This document shows positions 1 to 12,075 of a stretch of 64,000 bases of DNA, one piece after another. This DNA is from Rhododendron vialii (Eukaryota > Streptophyta > Magnoliopsida > Ericales > Ericaceae). The notes under the pieces are model-generated. The model searched no databases. It had not been told where the DNA came from and saw only the letters and a program-made list of their open reading frames with translations. The position numbers and the translations under genes are program-made. Position 1 is the stretch's first letter, and every line of letters begins with the position of its first letter. The stretch is taken from NCBI RefSeq assembly GCF_030253575.1, contig NC_080558.1, positions 196,001-260,000 on the forward strand, given 5' to 3'.

Positions 1-1
1 G

Positions 2-100
2 ACTGTCAAGGAGGAGTGGACGGTCCCAGTGCTTGGCAGTCCATCGGGGGAACCCCTTCCCCGAAGACAGCCAACCCGCGGGGGAGGAAATGTCTCGTAG
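2..100 (+). CDS. possible 3' end of an unidentified gene
   Basis: Frame 2 is open from the window edge to a TAG at 98-100 and would encode a 32-residue C-terminus rich in Pro, Gly and Arg (it includes GSPSGEPLPRR). The base composition is much more GC-rich than the AT-rich DNA that follows, which is what a coding end followed by a 3' UTR looks like. I do not recognise the family. A chance open frame of this length is also possible, so this is a weak call. Confidence 0.35.
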   Translation, partial: TVKEEWTVPVLGSPSGEPLPRRQPTRGGGNVS

Positions 101-478
101 AAAGGAAGGAAGCAAGGAGAATTGCTTTTTTCCTCTTAGACAACATATGGCATTTATGTTATATGATGGGCAAATGTGAATACTTTCATAAAATGTGAAA
201 AAATGCAATCTCAACTCTTGGATCAAACAAATTTGAGCCGTTGCAACAACTTGTTTTTACACCCTTTTGTTTTATTTTTAAGAATTACTTGATCACCTAG
301 TTAATATCTACTGAAATTGAGAGCAAAACATTGTAGAACTAGCATGTGCATCTCCTAATTGTTTGGATGCATATATGCATCGTCAAGCTAATTACGTACT
401 GTTTAACAGTCATACAAGTTATACAACCTCCCAACGAGTTGTTGCCAAGAATGAACTAACCGTTATTAATAAATAAAA
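101..478. other. AT-rich non-coding stretch
   Basis: No convincing ORF or repeat is visible. If the 2-100 frame is real, the first part would be its 3' UTR. The last nine bases (470-478, TAAATAAAA) are the left target-site duplication of the element that follows. Confidence 0.5.
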
Positions 479-1925
479 GGGGGAAAAACTGAAATAGTCC
501 CTGTAGTTAAATATTTGTGTCAATTTGGTCCCTGTAGTTATAATTGACTCGATTTACACTCTGTACTTTCCATTTTGTTCCAATTTGGTCCAATTACTAA
601 CTTCCGTTAGTCCGCCGTTAGTCCTTTAAACAGCAAAATCATATGGTCCCTTTTTTTTGGGTTAAAACAGACCCGTTCCGCTAAATAAGCCAACTGGCTT
701 TTTTTTTTTTATCCTTATTCAAAAAAAATTCGTATTTGTTAGTTTTTTTGGGGTTATTGCATCGTCATGACGAGAGAAATCTAAAAAGTAAAAAATTATG
801 ATCGAAATTCAATTTTTTTTGAATAAAGACGAAAAAATTGACTTATTGGCTTATTTTTGTCTTTATTCAAAAAAATTAGGTTTCGATCGTAATTTTTTAC
901 TTTTTAGATTCCTCTTGCCATGATGATGCAATAATCTCCAAAAAAATGACGAAAAACTAACAAATACGAAAAATATTTGAATAAAGACAAAAAAATAAGC
1001 CAGTTAGCTTATTTAGTTGAACAGGGTTACTCATTCTCCTCTTGCCCTAACATACCTCTAAACCAAAACATAGTTCATTCTTCCATTCTCCATTGATAAG
1101 GAGGCACCTGAGAAGAAATTTGGTTATAGTTTTCTGCAAAAAATTGCCCTTAAATTCATCATTTTCATTATCAGCCATGAGGTATCATAATTAACCACTG
1201 GTATTGTCTACCTATTCAACTTGTGGACAAATACTAAGATACCTTATTTTTCTACATAGTACTAAAAATGCATATAGAACCATGTCTAAAAGTCACAACA
1301 TGATATAGATCCAAAAGTCAAAATATGATAAAGAACCATGTTCAAAAGTCAGAATATTACATAAACTCAGTTCCAAATTTAGCAAGTCATAAACTAACAC
1401 ATAGACATAACAAACCACTCAACTAGGTTACAATAAACCTAACTTAACCGCCCAAGTGGTTACATAAAATAGGGCCATGTCATTCCATTCATTTTCCTAC
1501 ACTTGGCCCATGCACTGATTCTTGACTAGGAATGTTGAAAAATAAACCTAAGCCAATTTTTTCATCTTTATTGAAAAAAAATTGAATTTCGATCATAATT
1601 TTTTACTTTTTAGATTTCTCTCGTATGATGATGCAATAACCCCCAAAAAATTGACGAAAAACTAACAAATACGGAAAAAATTTGAATAAGGATAAAAAAA
1701 AATAAGCCAGTTGGCTTATTAGCCGAACGGGTCTGTTTTAACCCCCAAAAAAGGGGGCCATATGATTTTGCTGTTTAAAGGACTAACGGCGGATTAACGG
1801 AAGTTAGTAATTTGACCAAATTGGAACAAAATGGAAAGTACAGAGTGTAAATCGAGCCAATTACAACTATAGGGACCAAATTGACACAAACACTTAACTA
1901 CAGGGACTATTTCAGTTTTTTCCCC
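479..1925. mobile_element. non-autonomous Mutator-like element (MULE) with long inverted ends
   Basis: The two ends are inverted copies: both read GGGG-AAAAA-CTGAAATAGTCCCTG inward, and similarity continues for roughly 300 bases (about 479-720 against 1680-1925). A perfect 9-bp direct repeat, TAAATAAAA, flanks it at 470-478 and 1926-1934. A 9-bp duplication with long terminal inverted repeats is the usual signature of Mutator-like elements. No transposase ORF is present, so it would move only with help from another copy. The interior has a second, partly overlapping palindrome (about 660-1030). Confidence 0.8.
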
Positions 1926-2645
1926 TAAATAAAATGTATTTATATGTATTAGTTCTTACCATGGAAATTAGGTCTTCCATTCAAAATTTGTCTAGCACCC
2001 AAAAACAAAAAAGTTTAAAAAAGAAAAAAGAAAAAGAAAATCAGTTTTACATGAAAGTTCTACCAAGCTTGATCATAAAATGCTTTCATGATGCCAAGGG
2101 AGTGCGCTTAGGTGCTAGGAGTTTATTAGTTGAACTGATCCTCCTCTAAGTGTTTATCTAAAAAAAAAAAAAACTCTTCCATGTTGGACTATTGCATTCA
2201 ACCAGAATCTAATTAAATTTTCTTAAATTCCGTCTAATATACTTTGTTTGACAGTGGCCATCTCGATCGGTTTAAAAAGTAAAGGCGAAATCATCGCAAC
2301 TATAGTCAAGAGCTACATTACATGGAAAGACCCCGAATTCGATTGAGTCAAACTTGCAAAAACACTTGTGCTGAATTCTCAAACACAACTACCTACGCTT
2401 AGTGGATCATTCAACAATAACACAAGGAATTGGAGACAAAGATGGAGAACTGGATTAGATATTGAGTTAATCAGTAGAACTAGCCTACTAACTGACATTA
2501 TTCTACTAACAACGAGTTCCAAGCACAAAATAAACAATTGGTTAATTGGGAGAGTTGCAGCCTATAACCTTGACTACAAACTCAATTCTTGACAACTGGG
2601 GTCGAGCAGTTGAGTTCAATAAGTGTATATTCTAAGTGGGTTTTA
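1926..2645. other. non-coding stretch, no gene seen
   Basis: Begins with the right-hand 9-bp duplication. Two short open frames (1934-2149 and 2368-2592) have no recognisable motifs and low-complexity composition. I see no gene or RNA here. Confidence 0.5.
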
Positions 2646-2943
2646 GACTCCGTTTAATTGTACAGGAATGTTAATTGTGTGGGAAATTGGATCACAGGAA
2701 AAGTGAAGTGAGGTAAAGTAAATGAAATTGAAATTTATTTTTCTGTGTGTTTTCTTAAAAAAAAATCTTGCAGGAAAACAAAGAATTTCTTCTTTTTGGC
2801 AAGACTCATTTTGTTGGAAAGTATTTCCCAGTGGGAAAATTGAAGTTGTAGTTCCTATAACTTTCTTGGTAGCTGAACACATAAAAAGTTACAGAAAATT
2901 TGATTTTTCCATACTTTTTCATTCTTGTGCAACTAAACAGGGC
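2646..2943. mobile_element. probable MITE with about 25-bp inverted ends
   Basis: The left end (GACTCCGTTTAATTGTACAG) and the reverse complement of the right end (AGCCCTGTTTAGTTGCACAA) match over most of about 25 bases. The 298-bp length, AT-rich core and lack of coding capacity fit a miniature inverted-repeat element. A clear target duplication was not found, so the superfamily is open. Both overlapping short ORFs here are products of the repeat. Confidence 0.45.
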
Positions 2944-3375
2944 TTGTGCTGATTCAAAGTTTTAAACTGGATACTATTGCACGAAGTCTTATCACTTATG
3001 GATTTTTTTAATCATTGCTCATGTTGGTGAACACGGTGCTTAGCTTTCATGAGGCTCCGTGCTTGACATCTTTTTTCTTTTTTTTGCAAGGGCGGATTGA
3101 GGTGACTAGTGTAGTTGATCCCCTGGGCGTGACTATAGAATAACTTACCCGTCTTAAAATGTTTGGATTTGAACCATCGCTCACTCAATTGCTGTTTGAG
3201 TTTTCCCTTTGGCGACGATGTGCTATAGAATGAAAGCTTTAACTAGAAATGGAGTGTTTGGACCATATTTAGTAGTAGTACTTTGGAAGTAAAGGGCTTA
3301 ATATATATATTTGGGGGTGCAAAGTTGTATCATTCCCCGTCAGGAATCAGGAGTGTAAGACTATGGAAAAAAATG
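2944..3375. other. non-coding stretch, no gene seen
   Basis: AT-rich sequence between two MITE-like repeats. No supported feature. Confidence 0.4.
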
Positions 3376-3570
3376 TAGCGTCAGGTGGGTACCACCTCGG
3401 CGCATCTGAGCCGTCTATTGAATTTTTAGACAGCTCGAATTTGGAGAGAAAAAGTGTTGGGGTGAGAGGAGAGTGAGGGTTCAATCCGAGCCGTCTAATA
3501 CACTTTTGAACGGCTCGGATGTGCCAAACGGATACCGCGTGGGATATAATCAGCCGGCACCGAAAAATTT
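3376..3570. mobile_element. probable MITE, inverted GAGCCGT-type ends
   Basis: The left part (CGGCGCATCTGAGCCGTCTA) is repeated in inverted orientation on the right (reverse complement reads TTGGCACATCCGAGCCGTTC), with a short spacer. This is a common plant foldback arrangement. The minus-strand ORF over it is a by-product. No target duplication was fixed by eye. Confidence 0.4.
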
Positions 3571-4629
3571 CTCGTATGACTATACAATAATGAAGGAATT
3601 GATTGTACCTAACCACGCAATAAGGGCCTTTTAGCCCATCAGAAAGGTTTTACAACTTTTAAGGAGTTGAAAACCAGGCCCTTTGAGCCAACCAGCACAA
3701 AAGTTTTGGTGGGCTTAAACAGCCTAAAAGCCCAAATCATCGATGGATAATAAGCCTAGGCCAAGAAACTTGGGCTTCATGATTGCTTAACATCTGAGTT
3801 AGTATCTTTTAACCACAAACATAAGATTGTAGGCCGAGTGTGTAAATAACGGTTGAAGCCAGCCCATGTCTTAATGATAACACTATACATTCGTCAATCT
3901 CAAAGAATTTGGCGAAGTGGGTATAAGATAACTTTAGCGTTTGTACTCCATGAAATTGCATGTTCAAATTTTACAGAAGCTAAATATTTCAAAACATAAC
4001 TATCAGAAGTCTGGAAGGCTTGCTCGGTCGTTAACTTTAAAGTCTCGAGATAATATGCTCTTTTGGAATTTTAGTTTTCAATGTAACAGGGTGAATTAAA
4101 CCAGTAATCTTTTTGGCTCAATTTTTCTTTCCTCCGTGGTATTTTTACTCAAAAGTATAATTCACTTGTAAATTGACATTTCATGTTAGGATAGGAATCC
4201 AAGGTCAGGTCCCCACAAGCTACGTCAAACCCTATCCTCTTTTTTGGTTAACTACACGTCAAACACTATCCAAAACCCACGTTAAACAGGAAATTGAACC
4301 GAGCTCGCAACTCCACGCATTCTTTGACTTTGCCTCCACACACCAAAAATTCTAAAATTCGTATACATACATACAAACACTTATACATAACTTTTACTCT
4401 TATTCTTCAATATACGCTCCCTCTTCAATTTAAAATCTTAGTTGTTTGACAAAATGCTTTTACATTCGCATTCTTGCATTTGCTTGCATTCTTAGTTGTT
4501 TGACAAAATTCGTATACGGACATGTACTATGTGACTTAAACATAGTCTCACATTACTTGGGAGTAAAATGAATGATCACTTAATAACATAAGCGAACTTT
4601 TCATTCATTGCCAATTATTTTGAAATAAA
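3571..4629. other. non-coding stretch, no gene seen
   Basis: AT-rich, with scattered short open frames (for example 4173-4355) lacking motifs or splice context. No supported feature. Confidence 0.4.
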
Positions 4630-4631
4630 TA

Positions 4632-5058
4632 CTCCCTCCGTCCCAATTTAAGTGTCCACTGCGTTTTGCGTACCATTTTCAGTTGCCTATATTTCTTACT
4701 CCTTCCGTCCCAAATTCTTTGTCTGATCTGCAAAACAGAGTGTTAAAAATAATATAATTTTTGCAAGAAAAAATCAAAAGTTTTTCAACAACTTACTAAA
4801 TATCAATGAGTATTTTTAATTTGTGAAAAAAGTTTAAATTTCATTATTTTTAACACTCCGTTTTACGGACCGGAAAAAGAATTTAGGACGGAAGGAATAT
4901 TATGTTTTGTATTTTTATAATCATTGTTTTATAGAATTAATTGAAATCTATCGAACAAGATCTACATTGCATATATTTAGCAATATATATTGAAAGATAT
5001 AAGCCATTAAAAATGACACGCAAAACCGTAATGAACACTTAAATTAGGACAGATGGAG
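4632..5058. mobile_element. Stowaway-type MITE (outer copy)
   Basis: Starts with the Stowaway-type terminus CTCCCTCCGTCCCA and ends with its imperfect inverse (GGACAGATGGAG). It is flanked by TA on both sides (4630-4631 and 5059-5060), the Tc1/mariner target duplication. The subterminal part (AATTTAAGTGT, GCGTTTTGCG) is also inverted at the right end (CGCAAAACCG, ACACTTAAATT). A second Stowaway-like copy has inserted into it at 4699-4897. Such elements depend on mariner transposases supplied elsewhere. Confidence 0.75.
4699..4897. mobile_element. Stowaway-type MITE nested in the outer copy
   Basis: Begins CTCCTTCCGTCCC and ends GGACGGAAGGAA, with TA on each side (4697-4698, 4898-4899). The core has AT-rich arms that are inverted around the centre, including AACACTCCGTTTT near the right end. 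Because it lies inside 4632-5058 it must be the later insertion. Confidence 0.7.
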
Positions 5059-5060
5059 TA

Positions 5061-6395
5061 TAAAATTCCACAAGCTATGAACACTTATAGTGTGGGGGCG
5101 TACCCATCATGTGAGTAAATTTCCAGGTAGACGATAAAACCCCTTGCGCTTTTCTAGGGAAAATTGGTTGGAAACAATTTACTCCGTATTACTTATGTAA
5201 CTACAAACAATCACAAAAAAACTTTATACATATATATTCATATCTTTAGGTGGGTCCCACACACATTAGATGTGCAGCATGTGTGGGGCCCAATATGAAT
5301 ATAAGTGAATTTGTGTAAATATTTGTATTAGTGTTTGTGTTTGTAAAATGATTGAATAGGAAAAATACAGTAGTGACTGCTACGAAAACTACTTTGTTCC
5401 AACCAGTAATAACGATCCACGTTAGATATTCTCCACATGTACCTTTTTCAGGGCTTTTTTTCACACGGTTTTTCAGGGCTCTTTTTCATTCTTTTTTAGT
5501 ATTTCCAAAAGAGCCAAAACTTGCGCTTTCTGGATTTCCGCACATTTTTAAATACGGTAATAACCGACTTTCTGACCCCTTTCGCAATGTCATGATGCAA
5601 TGACTGTTATACCCTCCTCTCCTCATCCCTCCCCCCTGCTCACTTTCAACGGTGAACATATTTTTGCCTTGGAAAAAAGGAGCAAGGATTACTACTTTTT
5701 CTTGTGTAATTAATTACTACGAGTGGTGGTGAACATGGATTTTTTTTTTCATGTTTACAATATTCTTTATTTCTTAAAAGCGTTACGTTTTTCCTAGCAC
5801 TATTTGCTCTCTTTTTTCCTAGTACTATTCACTTTTTTGGTAAAATAACTCGTATTTTATTGTTTAAATTTAGTGTTTGACGTTCAATTAACTACTCGTA
5901 CCATGAGAATAGATCATAGTTACGAAATTCATGGGACTGGACGATGCTTGCATAGTATGAATTGTTAATGACACACTTCTATATTTTATAATATATACCG
6001 ACCAATCAACTTATATTTTATTTTCTTTACAATGTTGAATTTTGAAATATAAGTGATCTTGAATTTGTAAAGTTTAATTTTGTTTATAAAAAATAGAAGA
6101 CTTAATATTCTTATGGTAAGTAGAGTTGTGCAAATTGAACAATCAAATATCCACGAATACCAGGCCTAAAATTGATTCCATAATTCTTAATGGTTGTTTT
6201 TTTTAAGGGGAGAAAAAAAAAAAAAAAAAAACAGAGATGTCAGCATTAGAAAATCATTTTGCACGTGGGAGGGTACTACCGTAATTCAAAACTCGTAAAC
6301 GAGTAGATTGATTTTAATAGTACTACTATTCTCCTCACTTTCCCAAATTCTCGATTCCTTCTCAAAAACTCCACCACTTGGGTCTTCATTTCTTC
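5061..6395. other. upstream region of the invertase gene
   Basis: AT-rich, no gene seen. It holds poly-T and poly-A runs (for example 6212-6230) and no recognisable transposon end. The last few hundred bases are the likely promoter region of the invertase gene. Confidence 0.4.
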
Positions 6396-6405
6396 TATAT
6401 AAAGC
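6396..6405 (+). promoter_or_regulatory. TATA box of the invertase gene
   Basis: CTATATAAAG lies about 360 bases upstream of the invertase ATG. A CT-rich leader follows (6484-6510), and a consensus donor GTAAGT at 6539-6544 suggests an intron in the 5' UTR. The position and sequence fit a plant core promoter; the start of transcription would be near 6430. Confidence 0.6.
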
Positions 6406-6766
6406 CTTGTTCAATTTCGAGCTACCACCTCACAAACAATTTACTTTTCTCTGTTCATCTGTCAAAGTTCAAACCCCACCCCACCCCCCCTCCTCTCTCT
6501 CTCTCTCTCATTCAAACCCGTTAAACGTCTCTCCAACTGTAAGTACCACTTTAATTTTCTTTTCTTTCTTTTCAATCGTTTAAATTTTCTTTTCCATACT
6601 TGTATCTATACGATCAGTCTCTGTTAATTCAGTTTTCCAGGATTAGCAGATCGGTGTACATATACTTTACATACAGGGGGAAAAAAAAACATTCTTACGT
6701 AAAAGTTTCGTATTTAATCTGTATCTACTAGGCTAATCGGTTGATTCTCATCAAGAGAAAATAAAA

Positions 6767-9700
6767 ATGAATACTTGCAGTTGTATTGGAATTTCCACAA
6801 TGAAACCCTGCTGTAGACTCTTGATCAGTTGTAGAAATTCCTCAGTTTTCGGATCCCCAATCCCAAAGTGCAACCATAATCATTTGGTTGCTAACAATTT
6901 GTCGAAATCTCAATTTAAAGTCGACAAATTTTGTCGATTTCATACTTTTAACAATAGGATTTTAGGGTACAAACGTGTGAATGATTCGAATCGGAAGGCT
7001 TTTAATGTGTCCGATTCGAATTGGGTTCAATCTAGGGTATTTACACATTGTAGTGTTGATAAAAGCAAATGCTTTTCACTCGTAGCTAATGTAGCATCAG
7101 ATATTAGGAACCATTCAACTGCAGTGGAAAAACCCCAGGTTAATGAAAAGGGATTTGAGAGCATTTACATTCAAGGTGGTTTGAATGTGAAGCCTCTGGT
7201 GATTGAGAGGATAGAGATAATCCCAGATGTAGGTGAAGTGTCTAAGGAAGAAGTTAATAATAGAAGTGTAAATGTAGATGATTTAAAGGGTTTGAATGGG
7301 ACAAATATATCAATTCATGAGAGAGAGGTGTCTGTGGTTGAAAAGGAGGCATGGAAGTTGCTTCGAGATGCTGTTGTGAACTACTGTGGGATTCCTGTGG
7401 GGACAGTCGCGGCTAACGATCCTGTTGAGAAGCAAACTCTGAATTATGATCAGGTCTTCGTTCGTGATTTTGTCCCGTCAGCGCTCGCATTCTTGCTTAA
7501 TGGAGAAGGCGAGATCGTCAGGAATTTTCTACTTCACACTCTGCAGTTGCAGGTATTTTATGCCTGCCCTAGCTTCATCCCACTTTTCCATATTGTTTGC
7601 TCAGTTTAACAATAATATTCATATCCTTGCAAACAATGCAGTCAGATTGTCATTCTAAAGATTGTCATGTGGAATGTCACATGTATATTAAGTTGTCTAC
7701 AGGTTTGATGTAATGTGTGTATCTTAGTAGTTGGATAGTTCAACAGAGATTGTGGGTGCCTCGTGTTTGGTTTGTAACATCTTTCCGTTTATGGATGCCT
7801 TTGTTATTAGCCTCATTGAATAGCAATTTGTACATGATAATAGGTACAATACATGACGAGTGATAGGTGCCATCAAATGCATTCTTAAGTGAACTTGTTG
7901 TACCTTTTGCCTTCGGAAATTGATAGAAAATGGATATAGGTTGCCGAATGGGATAACTATTTGTTCTTTTCCCTTTTGGTTAATTTTTTTTTTTATCAGC
8001 CCCTTTTGGTTAATTGGTGGATCTAATTTCTTACACATTTTCTCTCTCAACAAAGTGGACTTGTGTACCTGCATGCTAATTGCTTATTTTTTTTGTAAAT
8101 GCAAGGCACTCAGAGTTCTTTTAGCACCTATTATACCAAAATGGCTTGTTTCTTTTGCGAGTTACCAGATGGTGCACAGTGACATGGTGTTGTGCTTTTT
8201 TCAAAAGGATTTGCTGTAGTTGTTATCTGAACTAGGTGGCATATATGTTGGCTTTGGAATATTCATAAAGGTGGAGGCATTTGAGACCAAAAGGTGGTCT
8301 GAAACCTGGAAATTAAAATTCAGGTCCTGGATAAAAAGAGAGAAGATTCTATATATTTCTAGAAATTTTACAAAGTTGATTTTATTACACGAAGCTACCG
8401 CGTCCATACTTTCATTGTGTCCGTGATTCTTAGACCTATTATCATTACCCATTAGACAGCAACCATTAATAAGAGAATACCATTGCCTACAACCTCTCCT
8501 ACTAACATCCTAACACCACATCAACATGAACCGTGCTTTGCCAAATTTTACCAATGTACTGAATTTTGGTGAGCCCATGCAATTAACAATCCACTCCAAG
8601 GCTTTTACGTTGTAAATCTTTTTGCCCAAATGCACTCTAATTGTTAATTTGTTTAGACTAAAAGTTCTTCCCTGTTTCTTGATTAGAGTTGGGAGAAGAC
8701 CGTTGACTGCTACAGCCCTGGACAGGGCTTGATGCCAGCAAGTTTTAAAGTCAAAACAATGCCTCTGGATGGAAGTGATGGAGCCGTCGAGGATGTCTTG
8801 GACCCAGATTTTGGTGAATCAGCTATTGGGCGTGTTGCACCTGTTGATTCTGGTAATAGGTTTTTGAGTTAACACATACCTGCAGATGTTTTTCTTTAAC
8901 TTCTTGTTTAATTGTTTCATATGTGGATACTCACTGACCTTTTTATCAATGCCATTATTACATGTCATGACATAGTAATTCCCTCTTAGCGACAATAGGC
9001 TTCAGGAATCTGAATCATTGTTCCGATTTTGACCTCTCTGACAGGATTGTGGTGGATTATTTTGTTGAGAGCGTATGGAAAGCTGACTGGTGACTATGGG
9101 TTGCAAGAGAGGGTGGATGTGCAGACAGGCATAAGACTGATACTTAATCTGTGTTTAACTGATGGGTTCGACATGTTTCCTTCTCTCTTAGTAACTGATG
9201 GTTCCTGCATGATTGATAGGCGGATGGGTATTCATGGTCATCCTCTTGAAATCCAAGTGAGTTACGATAACTGATTGAAGCTCCATTCTTTTTTTCCTTC
9301 ATGTATTCCTGGTTTTGTGAACCTATAAGAGAAAAGATTGAGGCAGAGAGATTTATTTTCTCATTTTGGAAATGGTTAGTTTAAGGTTCTCTTTCTCATT
9401 AACTATGCCACTTGTTCCTTCTGGATCTTATTTCAGTGTGCTTCCTTTCATTTTTGGTCCATCTCTTGCATAATGTAATTGATTTTTTACAGGCTCTATT
9501 CTACTCAGCTCTGCGCTGCTCCCGGGAGATGCTTATTGTCAACGATGTAACCAAGAATTTGGTGGCAGCAATCAATAACCGCCTCAGCGCGCTTTCATTC
9601 CATATCAGAGAATACTACTGGGTGGATATGAAGAAACTAAACGAAATATACCGTTACAAGACAGAGGAGTACTCTACTGATGCCGTCAATAAGTTTAATA

Positions 9701-10730
9701 TTTATCCCGATCAAATTCCCTCTTGGCTAGTAGATTGGATTCCGGAAGAAGGTGGTTATCTCATCGGGAATCTAGAACCTGGTCACATGGATTTCAGATT
9801 TTTTACACTTGGAAATCTTTGGTCCATAGTTTCTTCTTTGGGTACCCATAAACAGAATGAGGGTATTCTAAATTTGATTGAAGCCAAATGGGATGATCTT
9901 GTGGCCCACATGCCTCTGAAGATATGCTACCCCGCTTTGGAGTATGAGGAATGGCGTATAATCACCGGAAGTGACCCGAAGAATACGTAAGGCTCTTAGT
10001 GTTTACGTTAATGGTTTTCCTGTCTCTCCTGGGTTTTCACAGAGCTACTGGCTGTGGTGTGAATCATGATAAAATCTTTGTGCTTACTTGCAGGCCCTGG
10101 TCATATCATAATGGTGGATCCTGGCCAACTCTTCTGTGGCAGGTACGCTAAATGCTCGGTTTAATCATGAGTTCCTTGTAATATTTGATAACAAATTGTT
10201 TGGACAGTTGTACGCATTTCATATTTGTCATCACTGTCATCAATAATGTATATGTATACGTATATCTATTGGACTGGGATCGCAGATTTTCAGAGTTGGT
10301 CCACCAAAAGCAGAAATTGGTTGTAAGGACACATGTTAGACAGTTAGAGTATTTTTATTTAAATCACCGCTAATTTATTTGTCTTTATTGCTTGATATTT
10401 CAGTTCACATTGGCCTGCATTAAGATGAAGAGGCCAGAATTAGCAAGAAAGGCAGTTGTTTTGGCAGAAAAGAGGCTGTCAGTCGACCAGTGGCCTGAAT
10501 ATTATGACACTCGCGGTGGGAGATTTGTAGGGAAGCAATCTCGACTTTTTCAGACGTGGACAATCGCAGGGTTTCTGACCTCAAAGATGCTACTGGAGAA
10601 TCCAGAGAAGGCGTCCAAGCTATTTTGGGACGAGGATTACGAGCTACTTGAGATTTGTGTTTGTGCACTGAGCAAATCTGGCCGGAAGAAATGCTCGCGT
10701 GGTGTTGCCAAATCTCAGGTTGACATTTGA
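6767..10730 (+). CDS. neutral/alkaline invertase (GH100), organelle-targeted type, 6 exons
   Basis: Hydrolyses sucrose to glucose and fructose at neutral to alkaline pH. Exons by eye: 6767-7552, 8687-8852, 9045-9256, 9493-9986, 10094-10142, 10404-10730; all introns are GT-AG and phases join without a break, giving 677 residues. GH100 blocks are in order: [17 protein letters not shown] (residues about 231-247, with the Asp at 234 in the position of the catalytic acid), [78 protein letters not shown] and [16 protein letters not shown]. The first roughly 190 residues are not conserved catalytic sequence; the Ser/Arg/Asn-rich, acid-poor start suits a mitochondrial or plastid transit peptide, as in the Arabidopsis A/N-InvA and InvC group. 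Intron 1 is 1.1 kb. I see no lesions. Confidence 0.93.
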
Positions 10731-11899
10731 AGAACAAGTCTAACATGGAGCTGACTTCATTTTGTACAAAGATGATACTAGTTACATTCACAGCTATAGA
10801 CTGATAATGGGTTAGTGCTGCCTGTTTTCTGGCAGCCTACATCATTGTTAACTAGTTCACCAGATTTATGTTTCAGTTATAGTAGTTGATACCTGATTAA
10901 AGGGTAGATGGCTAATGTTTTGGAAAGCCTCTAACCTAGTTTCTTGCATCATGTATGTTTTCAAATCATGACAAACTTGGACTACTATTGTTTTTACCAT
11001 TTGATTCTTGTTAGGGAATCGTACATTGCTTAGGTATGGATTGAATTGTTACAATATCCAATTATCCATGCAAGGGGTCTCCTCACCAAACAACTGGTAG
11101 CTTTTGAATCCGAACACAGTATTCTTTCAATTTGGCATTCCAAATACAGCGTATGAGGTCATGACTTCTCCTCTTAGGTACATCACAGTTCTAAAGCATG
11201 CTGCAGAATTTGGTCACGACCAAGTCATTTCTTTGAGAAGCAATTGAAACGAATGGACAGGGCCGTGTAACTTCAGTATCGGAAAATAAGAAATGATTAG
11301 AGTAAAAGTTAAAATTTTCTTTTAAAAGTAGTACTGAAAGGGGCATGTAACCGAAAGATGAAAACGACTTTTGCCGAAATGGGTCCTGTGTTGGCCGTTA
11401 AAAAAATACAGATCTCATTAGGATATGATGCGTATCATATGAATGTTCCAGTTCAATGCTTTTTTGTGTTTTGATTTCTTCTCACATCCATAAATGGAGA
11501 GAGAGAGAGAGAGGGGGGGCGGGGGGGTGGGAGATTTTATGGGTATTTGCCAATTTGTGAACATAATCATTGTGTTCCTCGTGTCTATCTTCCCTTTGGC
11601 AAAACCCAAAATGAAAAACGAAAAAAAAATCTTTGACTGATGGCCAATCAGACACAGGTAGGCCTAGCCTTGTGGAGTACAGTATTTGTTTTTGAATGGT
11701 GGGGAGATCTTATGGGTATTTGCTTTGGACATTGACAGGTTCCCTAGGGCACTGATCAACTGCGAATCTTGAACACCCCAAACACATCTTGGGGAGAGAG
11801 ATATATATATATATATATAGCGTTCATCACTTGGATCACTTTCACAGCTGGCAACAGTTGGCCAGCAGTTCCATTCCCTAATTAATTACTAGTACTGTG
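10731..11899. other. invertase 3' UTR and non-coding DNA
   Basis: The first 200-300 bases are the likely 3' UTR. The rest has no gene. A short GA tract followed by a G-rich run lies near 11493-11530 and a short TA run near 11802-11818. Confidence 0.5.
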
Positions 11900-12075
11900 A
11901 GCAAACCAAGCTTGTCAAGTTGGGTAATAAGCTCACCCTCTTCCTTTACTGGAGGTAGGAATTCGAGTCCCGCGAGGGTGTAGTTCATGACTATGGATAA
12001 CCTTTGAAACTCCACGTGAACTAATTTACCAACTACTAACTCCCCCATAATAAACTATTACCAAAAAAAAAATTT
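11900..12075 (+). mobile_element. possible tRNA-derived SINE
   Basis: TTGTCAAGTTGGG (about 11910) resembles a tRNA A box and AATTCGAGTCCCGCG (about 11960) a B box, spaced about as in a pol III promoter, and the block ends in an A run at 12063. The sequence does not fold as an intact tRNA. No target duplication was found, so this is tentative. Confidence 0.35.

Noticed and set aside
2722-2952. Overlapping ORFs of 76 and 79 residues on both strands
   Set aside because: They fall within a MITE with inverted ends and have no motif.
11940-11990. Candidate tRNA gene (GGAATTCGAGTCCC B-box-like)
   Set aside because: No acceptor stem or anticodon arm can be formed around it; more likely a SINE fragment.
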